64,000 nt of DNA from the NCBI RefSeq assembly GCF_026262505.1, contig NC_067208.1, forward strand, positions 124,001-188,000, given 5' to 3'. Origin of the DNA: Trichomonas vaginalis G3 (Eukaryota; Parabasalia; Trichomonadida; Trichomonadidae). The notes beneath the pieces are model-generated. The model was not told the DNA's origin. It saw nothing but the letters and a program-made list of their open reading frames with translations, and ran no database searches. Of the stretch, positions 45,731-57,200 are shown piece after piece; position 1 is the stretch's first letter; each line of letters starts with the position of its first letter. Both the position numbers and the translations under genes were made by a program.

Positions 45731-47088
45731 ATGGAAGATGATTATAAGTCATTACCTTTAGATCAATGTCCCAAAGATTTAAATATGCTAAATTCTTCCA
45801 TGGCAACATTCGATTATACTGATTTTTCACAAATGTTACAATACATTTTTCAATCAATTCAAATAACATCAGATACTGATATTTTAAATCACATATCGCC
45901 ATACATAGAACATTCAAATCAATATTATAATGTTCCCGATGTTTTAATTGAAAGTGAAATTGATAAAAACTTTAGTGGATTAAAAGACAAATTCTACAAC
46001 TCTTGGTTACTTCTTATTTATGCATTATCTGTTAAAGATAAAATATCAATTCATTACATTATTGATAATTTTGATATTATAATCCAGCATTTGTTGGATT
46101 ATATTATAATTGCGGATCGTGAGTGGCTCTATGATTTTTTATTTATATTGATTTCTAATAAAATCAAAGTTGATCACAAAATTGAGGAGCAATATATTGA
46201 AGAATTAAAAATTTATACATTGAAAACATTTCGACTCAAATACAAAAGTATCCCTTTATGGATAAAATATTTTCCATTTTTAATGCTCTTTTATTTTATT
46301 GGGATAAAGAAAATTTCAATTCAATTCTATCATACTTTCAAAATAAAAAAATTTTGACTTCAATTACAAACAATCTATTTTGCAATAATTGTTGTAAAAC
46401 TCTACTCCTTTTAATTAAGTTCTCGCCAGATATATTATTAAATTCCATAGATTCTAATGATTTTTCTTCAGCTATTTACAATTTATGTAATTATAACAGC
46501 ATTGATTTTGAATTTGCACTTTCTTTCTTTATCAATTCAACTTCAGATATATTTGAGTATTCAATTTACATTATTATAAAAATAATCAAAAAATTCATTA
46601 CAAAAGAATTAAAATGGACAAATTCAAAGTGTTGTATTTATTTACTATACAGGATCCTAATATTAGACAATTATGAGCTTGATTCAAAAATCATGGTCTT
46701 CTTTACTTATGAAGAAATTCCAGAAATGATCATTACAACAATCGAACATTGCCCCAAAATTATGTTTAAGGTTGGAATAACCTTAATAGTTTTTGTTCTA
46801 CGTCAATATCTCAAAAATCAAGATATTATTAATATGGATGTCTATTTGAAAGTATTAGAAGAGTATGATGAAGAATTATATAATATTTATGATGAGTTAG
46901 TCCAGGATTTTCGGATTTCATCATCAGAATTTAATGATGAAATATTAAATATCGATGAAAGGATCCAGAAGGAATTTATTTCAGAGGCAGAAAATTCATT
47001 AATGTTTACAAATGAAAACGAAATCGAACTTTTGATGGAAGAATATGAAGCATGCATTAATCATTGTTATGCTGTAAAGGAAAAATGA
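45731..47088 (+). pseudogene. Helical (armadillo-like) hypothetical protein, frameshifted
   Basis: Two overlapping pieces in frames that differ by -1: 45731-46357 (ATG, MEDDYKSLPLDQCPKDLNM) and about 46240-47088. The first reads on through KSIPLW; after the shift the protein continues as FSIFNALLFYWDKENFNSIL. Together about 450 residues, all helical, rich in Ile, Asn, Asp and Ser, like the many trichomonad proteins with armadillo-type repeats and no known function. Short acidic C-terminus. It is the only protein gene inside the inverted-end unit. One single-base loss is enough to explain the break, so either a young pseudogene or a sequencing error. Confidence 0.6.
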
Positions 47089-48157
47089 AGTATTGTTATA
47101 CACAATGGTATGGAATTGACATCTTACATAAACCCCAGAATTAAACATTTAATTTTTAATTAATTTTTAAACAATCATCTAATTATATCATGATAATTAA
47201 ATTACTGTCGCATGTCGTTATCAGACATGTTTGGATTTTTGACTGTATCAAGGACATTTCCTTGGGGAAATATAAAAGTCCCATAATTTCAGAATTGTTA
47301 CTTTTTATTGCAATATATAGTCAGTTAGGTTGTCTTATCTCTAGACTATTTGACTTTTTACAGGAATTTCGAGAATCTAAGTTATTAGATCTAACAGTCA
47401 TAAGCTATTAATGCATATTTATGAAGCAAATCCATCAAAATTAGATAAAGATTTTTTGGGTTGTCAGAAAATATAGCTGAAATCATTATGATTAACTGAT
47501 ACATAAGCTCATAATCATATGGTTCAAATAGTTGATTTCAGTCTGAGTCTATAATGCTAGTTACTCTCTACTCAGTCTTACTCTCTACATAGTCTTTTGA
47601 GATCCATCACTCTTTGGAACTCAATCTCTCCATTGAGTTCCATCCCTCCTTTGATTAATTTTTTTATAAAGAAAAGGAACAAAAGAAACCAATAGTCTCT
47701 ACTCATGTACTAGACATACATACATATCTAACCATTCTATATAGTCACATTCACTAGAAATTTTCGAGAAAAAAATCTACCCACTCTTTTGACTCAACAG
47801 AAACAAAAGAACCCAATACTATCTACTCATGAACTAGACATATATACATGTCTCCCAGAATGACATATGCAGACAGACAAGAGTGCATAACACACTTTTG
47901 CGCTTAAATTTTTGATTTTTCTTTTTGATTCCACATTAATTTTTAATTTACCTTCTCCTAACCTATCAAACATACTTAAAAGCATTTTCTTTCGAATCCT
48001 ATTAAGTATACGCTAATTCCCATCAATTCAAAATTTGATTTTAATAAAAATATACCTCAACTTTTTCAGTGAGTTGCAAAGAAGTTTTTTAAAAACATAA
48101 TAAAAGATATGTTTATTCATAGACAATACAAAATAAAATAATCTTATATACGAAAAA
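47089..48157. other. Non-coding interior with short hairpins
   Basis: Holds an 11-bp perfect hairpin (TGGAACTCAAT at 47615-47625, complement at 47632-47642), and a relic related to the twin hairpins of the 2.4-kb transposon at about 47845-47895. No gene. Confidence 0.5.
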
Positions 48158-48421
48158 AGGAGATTTGACAGAATGTCAAATCTCCTCAAAAAGTGACAGT
48201 TTACATGGCAAACAATTGCGAGCAATTTTTAGCCATTTTGGCTGAGAACTAGGGTCTGCGAGGTACATAGATAGAATCAGTACCTCGCAGACTCTAGTTC
48301 TTTATATGGCGCCGAGAAATTTTGGTGAAATGCGACGACATTTCACTAAAATTTTCTCGACGCCATAGGATGAATTGGAGGGTGTGAGATACTATTACAT
48401 ATAATAGTACTCACACCCTCC
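48158..48421. repeat. Four consecutive unrelated hairpins
   Basis: (1) 13-bp perfect stem AGGAGATTTGACA, loop GAA, 48158-48186. (2) 21-bp stem GAACTAGGGTCTGCGAGGTA with one mismatch, 48246-48300. (3) about 28-bp stem starting TATGGCGCCGAGAAA with a few changes, 48304-48367. (4) about 20-bp stem GGAGGGTGTGAG, one extra base, 48377-48421. Each stem sequence differs, so they are not copies of one another. Confidence 0.85.
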
Positions 48422-48519
48422 AAAACCTCGAAAATCTCAAAATTTCCTGCAATTATCATCAACTTTGCATAGCACAATCGGCCAAAAAATCATTCAATTG
48501 TCTGTACATGAGTCTTGAG

Positions 48520-48790
48520 ATCTAAGTCTGTAGTAAGAGGAAGATTGAAGTCTTGAGATCGGAAGATCTAAGTCTGTAGTAAGAGGAAGATCTAAGTCTG
48601 TAGTGAGAGGAAGATTTAAGTCTGTAGTGAGAGGAAGATCTAAGTCTGTAGTGAGAGGAAGATCTAAGTCTGTAGTGAGAGGAAGATTTAAGTCTGTAGT
48701 GAGAGGAAAATTTAAGTCTGTAGTGAGAGGAAGATTGAAGTCTGTAGTGAGAGGAAGATTGAAGTCTGTAGTGAGAGGAAGATCTAACAA
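48520..48790. repeat. 24-bp minisatellite, about 11 copies
   Basis: Unit AGTCTGTAGTGAGAGGAAGA plus TCTA or TTTA. As 24 is a multiple of three, several frames on both strands stay open through it (for example repeating RGRSKSVV), but no start or domain suggests a real protein. Confidence 0.88.
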
Positions 48791-49017
48791 TAGCATTTAA
48801 TAGACGCATATGTTTTTGTTCCATTTTTTACTCTTAATTTTTCAATGAGTTATTATTGCTTTTGAAATTAATCATCATTCATTGTTCTCTTTGAAACCCA
48901 CAATGACCTTATCAAAACTTAATTTTTAATTCAAAATCTCAAAAGAAAAATCATGAGGATATAATAAAATGTACTAGTTGTTAACTATGATGCTTATATA
49001 ATAATGAAATGAAATGA

Positions 49018-49408
49018 CCTATCAATATTGCACTTTGCCTGTCAAAAGTTCTTCGCATCTCTTGAGGTGTGAGGAAGTTTCTCGACAGAGGAAACTTTCA
49101 TATCGAATGTTGCCTCTGTCGAGATGTATGTGACAGGCAAAGTGCAATCACCTATCAATATTGCACTTTGCCTGTCAAAAGTTCTTCGCATCTCTTGAGG
49201 TGTGAGGAAGTTTCTCGACAGAGGAAACTTTCATATCGAATGTTGCCTCTGTCGAGATGTATGTGACAGGCAAAGTGCAATCACCTATCAATATTGCACT
49301 TTGCCTGTCAAAAGTTCTTCGCATCTCTTGAGGTGTGAGGAAGTTTCTCGACAGAGGAAACTTTCATATCGAATGTTGCCTCTGTCGAGATGTATCCCAC
49401 AATCACCT
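49018..49408. repeat. Tandem array of 133-bp nested palindromic units
   Basis: Three copies (49018, 49151, 49284), the first two identical and the third losing its last arm. Each has an outer inverted repeat ATTGCACTTTGCCTGTCA with its complement and an inner one CTCGACAGAGG / CCTCTGTCGAG. Confidence 0.9.
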
Positions 49409-50405
49409 TGTAATTCAATATCATTTTTTTTATTATAATTTTTTTTATTAATTAAAATATTATATTTTAATTCCTGAACCATATTTTCAATTTGAATCCC
49501 TTTCTCACTAATGATTAAACAGATTACATCTTTCGAAAATAAGCGTTCATATTACACAATTGTCGGTCACAATTTCAAAATCTTCCCTTATTTACTGAAA
49601 TTTTTAATACAGAATCATTAAGATGATCAATTGTAAAACGGTATAAAGCTTATTAGCGTTGAAACTAGAGTCATTCTTCATAGCGTTCAAATTTTTATTT
49701 GAAATAATGTAGTTAATGCTAAAATTGTAGTATTTACGTAGTGATAATCATATTCACACTGTAATTTATGTGATTATAATGCAAACCCACTAAGTAATTC
49801 TTTTGCTAAATTGAAATTGAAAATTTGATTATGCCATTTTGAGCTCGATGTATTAAATGTAAAACATTGTTCATATGAGAATTCAAAATTCAAAGACTTT
49901 TCTATATGTTAAGTTGCTTGAATTGTGAATTTGGAATTTTTATAAAAATATGGGCAAATAAGCTCGGCGTTGTCACATATTCACTCCCCTGAAGTTGTGC
50001 TTGAATCAGAAGTAATGCTAGTTTTCAAATTTTTTTCAAAATCGAGAAAATGATGAAAAATCTCTAATTTATTACATCCAAAATTTTAAATTTGAATTTT
50101 TTTTGGAAAATTTGTGATTCAATTTTCAATTTCTCCATGTAAAACTGAAAATATTAACAGATTAAATCATAGAATTAACTTATCAAATTCTGTTGTATTC
50201 ATTTCTTGCGATGATTCCGTTCAAAAGCTTTGTTTAAATCTATTTATTTTAATAATAATAAAATAGATAGATCTCCGCTATGAAAACATGATACCATGCT
50301 GATATGAAATATCAGTTAACATATAAGTAAAAAGTTTCTACAATTAATAAGAAATGTATTAATAACTTTTTATTTTAACTATATTGAAACTTTTTATATG
50401 CATTC
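49409..50405. other. AT-rich interior, no gene
   Basis: Nothing recognised between the palindromic array and the hairpin cluster. Confidence 0.4.
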
Positions 50406-50418
50406 TGGCCAGTAAAGA

Positions 50419-50960
50419 TCCAGAGAACCACATCTGCATCAATTTATGCTGAAGAATTCTAGATTTCATTATTCTTTTGAAAGACATCCAGATATCTTCA
50501 GCATAAATGAATTACATACATGTTCTCTCGCTCTTTGTGAACCACCTACCACAACAACATTACCTTAGGGCAAAGTTCTGCTGAAGTCTCCCATATGATG
50601 AGAAAGAAACTTTAGAGCAGCTTGCCATATCCGATTAATTACACAATCCCTAGCCATTTGGGACTAGGGAGCCATAGTAAGAGTATTATAAGGCAAAGTC
50701 CTTCCGAGGTCTCTCATCAAATGCGAGACTTCGGAAGGACTTTGCCTCATTCGAGTAATTCTACTATACCGTTGCAGCTAGGCTGCATAGATATTGCGCT
50801 TCTGGCTTGCAGAGCTCTCATGGTAGACTAAGCGGAGATCTGATGCCGAAATCACTTGCTGATGTGGATGGAGCAGCACTATGATTGGCCAGACCAAAGG
50901 CTGCGTAGCATCTCAGCAAGTAGATTATCGGCGGTGACTCCAGCTATGGTCCACCATGAG
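50419..50960. repeat. Cluster of large hairpins, locally G/C-richer
   Basis: Includes: nested arms GAGAACCACATCTGCAT ... TTATGCTGAAGA with complement (about 50419-50525); a 23-bp stem with one mismatch, AGGCAAAGTCCTTCCGAGGT at 50691-50713 pairing with 50725-50747; and an imperfect hairpin with about 65-bp arms beginning TCTCATGGT at about 50817 and ending ACCATGAGA at about 50963. Confidence 0.8.
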
Positions 50961-51364
50961 ATTATGAAACTTGCAATTTGGCGGGAAAGCTTTGCCCTTT
51001 ACGAGTAAAATCACATCCGACACCTTTGCTGGATCAAGAAGTAGTGGTATACAATAAGTGTTGGGATTGCAAAAATGAATCTGAATAGACGCAAAAGTAA
51101 GAGAGACAGGGGTGAGATAACCGGTAAGAGTTAATGGAAAGTATCGAAGGCGTCTCTAGTTTGAAAGCACAAACAGCTGCGGGGAATTAGTGTTGAGCCT
51201 TAATAATATTGATCATCAGAAACTATTTCTTACTACACTTATCATCATTACATGTTGTGCGATGTAATAACTAAGAAAGAAATAGCTCAGGAGATCAATG
51301 AAATTCTCTTTGGCTAGCTCTTCGAAACCAACTCTTTTCTTCATGTTTTGTCATTGCATGTTGT
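50961..51364. other. Region inside right inverted end
   Basis: No gene. Contains TTGTGCGATG at 51255-51264 and TTGTGCGGTG at 51361-51370. Confidence 0.45.
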
Positions 51365-51977
51365 GCGGTGCAATTAATAATGAAGATTTTCTTGGCTGCT
51401 CGAGAGAGAAAACCAAATGAAAAATGGCACCTTTTTTGGCGCCTCCTTTTCTTTCAAATTTCCCCGCCAACCGAAATATCCATTCAAATCTTCCCGCAAA
51501 TATAATTGCTTTCAATTTCTGTGACAATTAAAATTCGTCCAAAATATAACATTAAGATAGGTTATCAAATGTGATAGAATAATTACACGCTTATTTGCAA
51601 TTATTCCCCAAATCAATTCTATTTTAAGTCAAATCACTCTGTAAACCACTAATAAATGATATGACATATATACAAATACTCACTAAAATCTATGTTTATG
51701 CTCAAAACTAGAATAATACATCAACTTAGATATTGAAGATTCAGATCAACCAATAACTTATGTCATCCAAGTCTGACTATTGCATGGCTTAAACACGGCC
51801 CCAAACGCTACGACCAGATTCAACAGTTTTCCTCAATAACAGGTTTCACCGCACAAAACTGGATTTTGGAGGGTAGCACACTAAAAAAAATTATTCCCAA
51901 ATTATGGATGAAGTTTGACTTTTCATAGATCCCGCCAATTTTACACAATTTCAAAATCTTATTGTCAAATTTTATCA

Positions 51978-52619
51978 ATGAAGTTTTTATCAACTCCAAC
52001 GCTGATTAACATCAATCAAGAAATGCTTGCAAATGCAATCTCCGATTTACAATTATTTATTAAGATGGAACTGTTTTTAGTGCAACCAGAAGATGTTGCA
52101 AATTATCATACTCCTTCAAGCTTGGAAAGAGGTCCTTTTTACAATTCGTATGGGTCAGTGTCTAAGTCATTTGGTAATCCGATGTATGATTTAGTAACGT
52201 ATGCTAGCAAGGGAGAATATCCTGCTCTCAAGGCTACAATGGAGTCTTCTTTTCCAGATTTTGACTTTACAAATTTAGTTCCTTGGAATTTTAAGATAAT
52301 AAAGTCATTCGATCAAGCCAAACAGCAGATCAGTTGGAATTTTTCATCAGCATTCCAAAATGCTGATAAAGTAGTTATGGATATTATTAAAGCTATAGAA
52401 GATACCCTGAATATTCAAGACTGTCAGATTTATAAATATGAACCTGATGGATCCGACGCTTTCTCAGACATGGGTTATCCTACGACATTTTCATATTTCT
52501 TTGTAGACGAGACAAAGAATAAAGTGCTGTTCCTACATATGCGCGAAGGCGATGGAGATTGCGATATGTCAGATGATGATAACGTTTCGGACGCAAGATA
52601 CGGATATGGATTGTTTTGA
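51978..52619 (+). CDS. MAF1: Maf1, repressor of RNA polymerase III
   Basis: 213 residues from the ATG at 51978 (the frame is open upstream to 51915 without an ATG). It starts MKFLSTPTLININ, as Maf1 proteins do, then a variable acidic linker, then the conserved second half: SFPDFDFTNLVPWNF, IEDTLNIQDCQIYKYEPD and TTFSYFFVDETKNKVLFLHM, ending in an acidic tail. Maf1 binds polymerase III under stress and stops transcription of tRNA and 5S genes; it acts in the nucleus and is controlled by phosphorylation. Length is typical of short Maf1 forms. Begins 88 bp after the right border of the inverted-end unit. Intact. Confidence 0.9.
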   Translation: MKFLSTPTLININQEMLANAISDLQLFIKMELFLVQPEDVANYHTPSSLERGPFYNSYGSVSKSFGNPMYDLVTYASKGEYPALKATMESSFPDFDFTNLVPWNFKIIKSFDQAKQQISWNFSSAFQNADKVVMDIIKAIEDTLNIQDCQIYKYEPDGSDAFSDMGYPTTFSYFFVDETKNKVLFLHMREGDGDCDMSDDDNVSDARYGYGLF

Positions 52620-53079
52620 TTAAATAGTATTATTTTATTTAAATAGTAGTACACAGTTTTTAAAATTTATAGAGGATTTTTTTTTCTAAATCAAATATTC
52701 AATCTTTTATACATTCCATTTAAAGTATAAAATATTTCTCCATATTATTCTCCATTATGAACTCTTATATTTCATACTAATATCTAAATCTGTGAAAATC
52801 ATTTGCAAGTTGACTTATAATAGCTATATTTTTATATTCACATTATAAATGATCTAAGAGCATAGTTATTTAGCTATAATTTGATAATTTGCATTTGATT
52901 TCCATGATTTGAATGAAGCATATCGCACAATTCTTAAATTTTCCTACTCACCAACATGTACTTAATTCATTCTTAACATTAACATGTTTATAATAAACCG
53001 ACCAAACGAATTTCCAAGAACGTGGACGTCGGTATCAATGAAAATTGATAAATTCAATTAATCACAAGTTATTCTGTTG
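52620..53079. other. Intergenic region
   Basis: AT-rich, no feature seen. Confidence 0.4.
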
Positions 53080-53081
53080 TA

Positions 53082-53699
53082 AACAGAAATTCATCAAAAG
53101 TGACACCTCAGAAAAGCTAAAATATTGAATTTTTGGAACTTTTGATAGAGCACGTTTTTAAATATTAATTAAAGTAAATGTATATTTTGTAAAAATTCTT
53201 TTTAATAAAAAATAAAATTTTGAAGAAGAACACAAAATCTTCTGAAAAATAATATCACATAAACTCATATTATTTTCTAATATATAACTATTTTATATAA
53301 AAATCAAATTCAATGATCTTAAAAGCGAAGGATAAACCTCAAAATTTACGAATATAATGAGTGGGAATATAATGCTTATCTATCATAAAACCATATGAAA
53401 TATTCCCACTCATTATATTCGTAAATTTTGAGGTTTATCCTTCGCTTTTAAGATCATTGAATTTGATTTTTATATAAAATAGTTATATATTAGAAAATAA
53501 TATGAGTTTATGTGATATTATTTTTCAGAAGATTTCATTCTATATGCCTATGAAAAGTATTCTCAAAACTAACTTTTTCCTAATTATAATTAAATCTAGA
53601 ATATTGTATTATGCTTAGTATTATTTCATTTTTCTCATTCAATTTAGAATTTACAAATGTCAAAAAATTGAGAGCTGTCACTTTTGATGAATTTCTGTT
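53082..53699. mobile_element. Second copy of the foldback element, internally deleted
   Basis: Ends AACAGAAATTCATCAAAAGTG and complement, flanked by TA, as in the palindrome at 25823-27069. The inner arms (53235-53400 and 53402-53540) match that element, but its centre is lost so that the copies meet almost directly at 53400. The right outer arm also matches; the left outer part (53105-53230) is unrelated. 618 bp. Confidence 0.82.
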
Positions 53700-53701
53700 T
53701 A

Positions 53702-54252
53702 TTACAATTCAAGCTTAATTTAGCCACCTTCAACGATCTAACTCTTTACAAAAAAATTGAGCAATTTGTTTGACCAAAGAATACGCATATTCAAAATCAA
53801 AGTTCCCAAAAGACATTACAACAAGCTATTGTAGCAATTGCTTGTACAGTTCCTAGATTTTCTCATAGTACGTCAGGATCTCAAACAATTCAAAGCCATA
53901 GTTCGTTGTTCGTTCAAGTTTTATATATACAGCACTATAGAAAATCATTTTATGACTTCAAAAAGGTTACTTAATCCGGTATGCTCTGAAAAATTTTCCC
54001 AATCCGGTAGCCTAATCAAAGTTGAATGGAAAATATTTTTTCCCTATTTAATTTTTTCAAGAGACAGAATATAAATTTCCTCATGTATTACTCTTTATTT
54101 AACATGATTTCAGTTTAAGCAGGGTCTGACAATTTTTGATCCATTGAAAATAAATATTACAAGAATTATACTCAAATACAAAGAGGCATGATTTAAATTA
54201 CGATCTTTTTGTTAGGTTTTGTCAATTTTTTTCTCGGTTGAATTATTTGTGC
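53702..54252. other. Intergenic region
   Basis: About 550 bp with no supported feature. It may include the 5' end of the next gene, whose coding frame is weak here. Confidence 0.4.
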
Positions 54253-57200
54253 ATGACCTTTTCAGAGGCTGCACTTTGCATTGAGATTCTAGGTTTATCG
54301 GACCAAGAACCTGTAATTGATGAATCTCTGGACGAATTTGATCGAGAAATCGTTGATGAACTTGCATTTCCTCCAATAAACAAAGAAACTCTAATGCAAA
54401 TCCATCAAGGAATGTCAAACCAACTTGATGTTATTGAATTCCTATCAAAAGTACCCATTTCATTTCAATTTTATCCAGATGCAATTCAATATCTAACAAA
54501 TTCGCACACTTTTTATAAAAAAATGCCAAAATTCACATTAAATACAATATTAAGATCCTATGTTGCATGGACTTTTATATTTTCTAAGACAAATGACACA
54601 GAATATTTCCAAATTGTCTTAAACTCGCTTAATTTCTTTACAGAAAGGAAGATCTCAGATGAATATAGCCATTTAAGACTATTAGGTATCTATGCATTCT
54701 ACTTTTCCGTAAATAGATACATAAGTCTTAGTAAAAACCCAAATCTCGAAGCATACATCCTACAGATCGTTGATTTCTTTGTTATTAATGAATAGATACC
54801 ACCGCAAATCTACAAACTCTTTGAAAATGTCGTAGCGTTACTTTTATTATCCCAAAATTACAATGAACAATTTTGAGTACCATATCGTCAAAGATACGAT
54901 CAAAGAAGGAAAATGTCCCTTCAAGTGTCCTAGAAAACACATTACAACAATTAGTCAGATTTTTACTCAGTTTCAATCCGAAAGTTCTACAATTTTGGGC
55001 CCAAACATCATTGATACTTGATGATTTCCAATTGGCCAACTTTTTTCCTCAAATTGTCGAAGGATTATTATCAAATGTAAATTCCAACACGATCAAGCTC
55101 AAATACAAGATACTTCCAAGTACAGAAGGCCATATAGACCTCAAACCTTTACAAAACGATTACTATGTCTATTATCAAAATCAAATGTTCCAAAATTCAT
55201 CCGAAATCACAGATTACATCACATTTCCTGAACACCAATCATTATTAGACTGCATTTCACCATCATTACTCAACTCATTGGCCATAATTGAAGAAATTTA
55301 TTTAAGATCACAAGTTTTATCTCAAAAATTCATAGAAGTTTACGCGAAAAAGTTGCCAACATATTTCGACAAAGAGAATGCATTGGAACAAATCACGATG
55401 TTCACATATGTTTGTGTTGTAATTTTCCAATCTTTCCCTGTTTACATCAATCCGCAAGCATTATGGAACAATATCATCTTTTCTGGCCATTACACAGCAT
55501 TTAATCCATCAGAAACATATCTTTTCCTTAATAATTTCAGACAATTATATATCAGATTTCTTGTTGAACCTCAAAAATGCACTTGTTCATACTTTTTCAA
55601 ACGAGCAGCTGAATATCCATTGATATTTGCCGAAATGGTGCATAGATTGATCCAATATTCTCTTCATAAATACATTGATCCTGCAAAAGCAGCACAAATA
55701 ACTGTTGGATTAATGAATCCGCTCATTCAATACAGAGACATGGAATATACGGAGCCAATAATCAAAGCTCGTAAAGCAGTAATTACTTTTTTAATAAGAT
55801 GTTTCAGACAAAAAGAAACTGCATATGCTTTCTTCGTTAATAAGGATTTCTTGAGAAAAGCTTTTTGTCTTTTCTTTGAAAATTCTTTAGTCAAAGGAAT
55901 TTTGTCAATTTTCTTTAATTACATCAATTCTTCTCAAAAAATTGAGAACATTACAGAAATTGTAGAAATTATCAATGAATTTGTTATGAATGTTTTTCAG
56001 AAGATGCCGACATCTGAAGGCTTGAAGTTATTAGTATCATTTCTTAAGGAATTAAATGATTCGTTGATGTATAAACCACAATACGTCAACAACTTCATTT
56101 CTTTGATTGAATTACTCTGTAAAAAAGTCATTACTCTTGGTGATGACGTTGACAGAGAAGATATCTTGATACAAGTTATATCATTAATGGCTGTAACTTC
56201 TCATGAACACTCTATAAAGATAAGAGAATTAACAGCAATTGAAGCAGCAATTTTGAGTTTGAATAATAATAATCCCAAAAATGATATAATGATAAAACTT
56301 GCACAAATCATTGCAAAAAGACCTTTATCTTTTGTATTACCTAATTTCGATATCCAACAACCAAATGTTTTGATATTATTCTTAAGAATTTATTTGAAAT
56401 CGGAAAAATTAATGGATGTCATTAATTTTTTGATAAATTTATGCGATTTTTCACCAGAAAATTGTACAAAATGCCACGATGGAGACTTGGATATATTTAT
56501 AATTGATGTAATTGACCAATGGAGGATAAATGGTGGAATATCAAATGAAATTGTCAATAGAATGCTTGATCTCCTCCTTAAAATTATTTTAGTAACTGCT
56601 TCTGTTTCTGTGATGCAAAAATTCTTTTCACTTTTTTGTCCAATAAACGGACAAAATCTTCCTTATTACTTCTCTGACATTATTTCCACTTTTAATAGAG
56701 CACTAATCAGTGTAAACAAGAGTCCTTTGGCTTATATCATGGTTGATAATAATTCATCTGCAAAAATTCATGGAGTTAATGCTGACAATTTAAATAACGG
56801 TTTGACATTTTCTTTCTGGTTTTATCCAATACAAAATAATGTTGTTACATGGAAACAATATTTGTTTATTTGCCAAGATTCAAATGGACATTGTTTGAAA
56901 CTGATTTTGCAGAACAAAACATTGATTGTAAGATTGCAAAAAGGATATGATCATTATAAAGGAACTTTTGAACTTCATTATTCTAATTTAATGTGGCAAT
57001 TGATAAGTATTAGTTATAAAATAGGTAATGATGATGATATCGGATGTAGTTTTACTTGTTTCATCAATGGAAAGATGTCAAAAAGATTAAATAGATTCCC
57101 TATGATCGAATTCAAGAATCCTTTGAATGTTTTGATAAATGAATGTTCAAAGAACAGACCAATTATGGAAAAACCATGTAGAATTGGTCAGATTATTTTG

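Larger units (their letters stand above)
44425..51890. mobile_element. 7.5-kb unit with ~520-bp diverged inverted ends
   Basis: The left end (44425-44940) and right end (51365-51890) are inverted copies, clearly similar though diverged. Shared blocks, read from the outside: eight T then TTGTGCGGTGAAACC, ATCATTTATT, GCGGGAA, GGCGCCAAAAAA, CATTTTTCATTTGG, TCTCTCGAGCAGCCAAG. No target-site duplication found. The interior holds a frameshifted protein gene, two minisatellites, two palindromic tandem arrays and many hairpins. I infer a large transposon or foldback element; long TIRs would fit Mutator-like elements, but no transposase is visible. Confidence 0.68.

Noticed and set aside
45731-47088. 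Transposase for the 7.5-kb unit
   Set aside because: The protein is an all-helical repeat type with no acidic catalytic triad or zinc-finger motif that I can see.
48494-48824. Open frames with 8-residue repeats on both strands
   Set aside because: They are a side effect of the 24-bp minisatellite, whose unit is a multiple of three; no start context or domain.
48520-49408. CRISPR array
   Set aside because: Tandem repeats have no unique spacers, the context is eukaryotic, and no cas genes are present.
49069-49438. Repeated Cys/Arg-rich short open frames
   Set aside because: They come from the 133-bp palindromic array repeated in phase; no protein-like feature beyond the repeat.
44425-51890. 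Maverick/Polinton element
   Set aside because: No polymerase, integrase, capsid or ATPase genes, and too short; long inverted ends alone are not enough.
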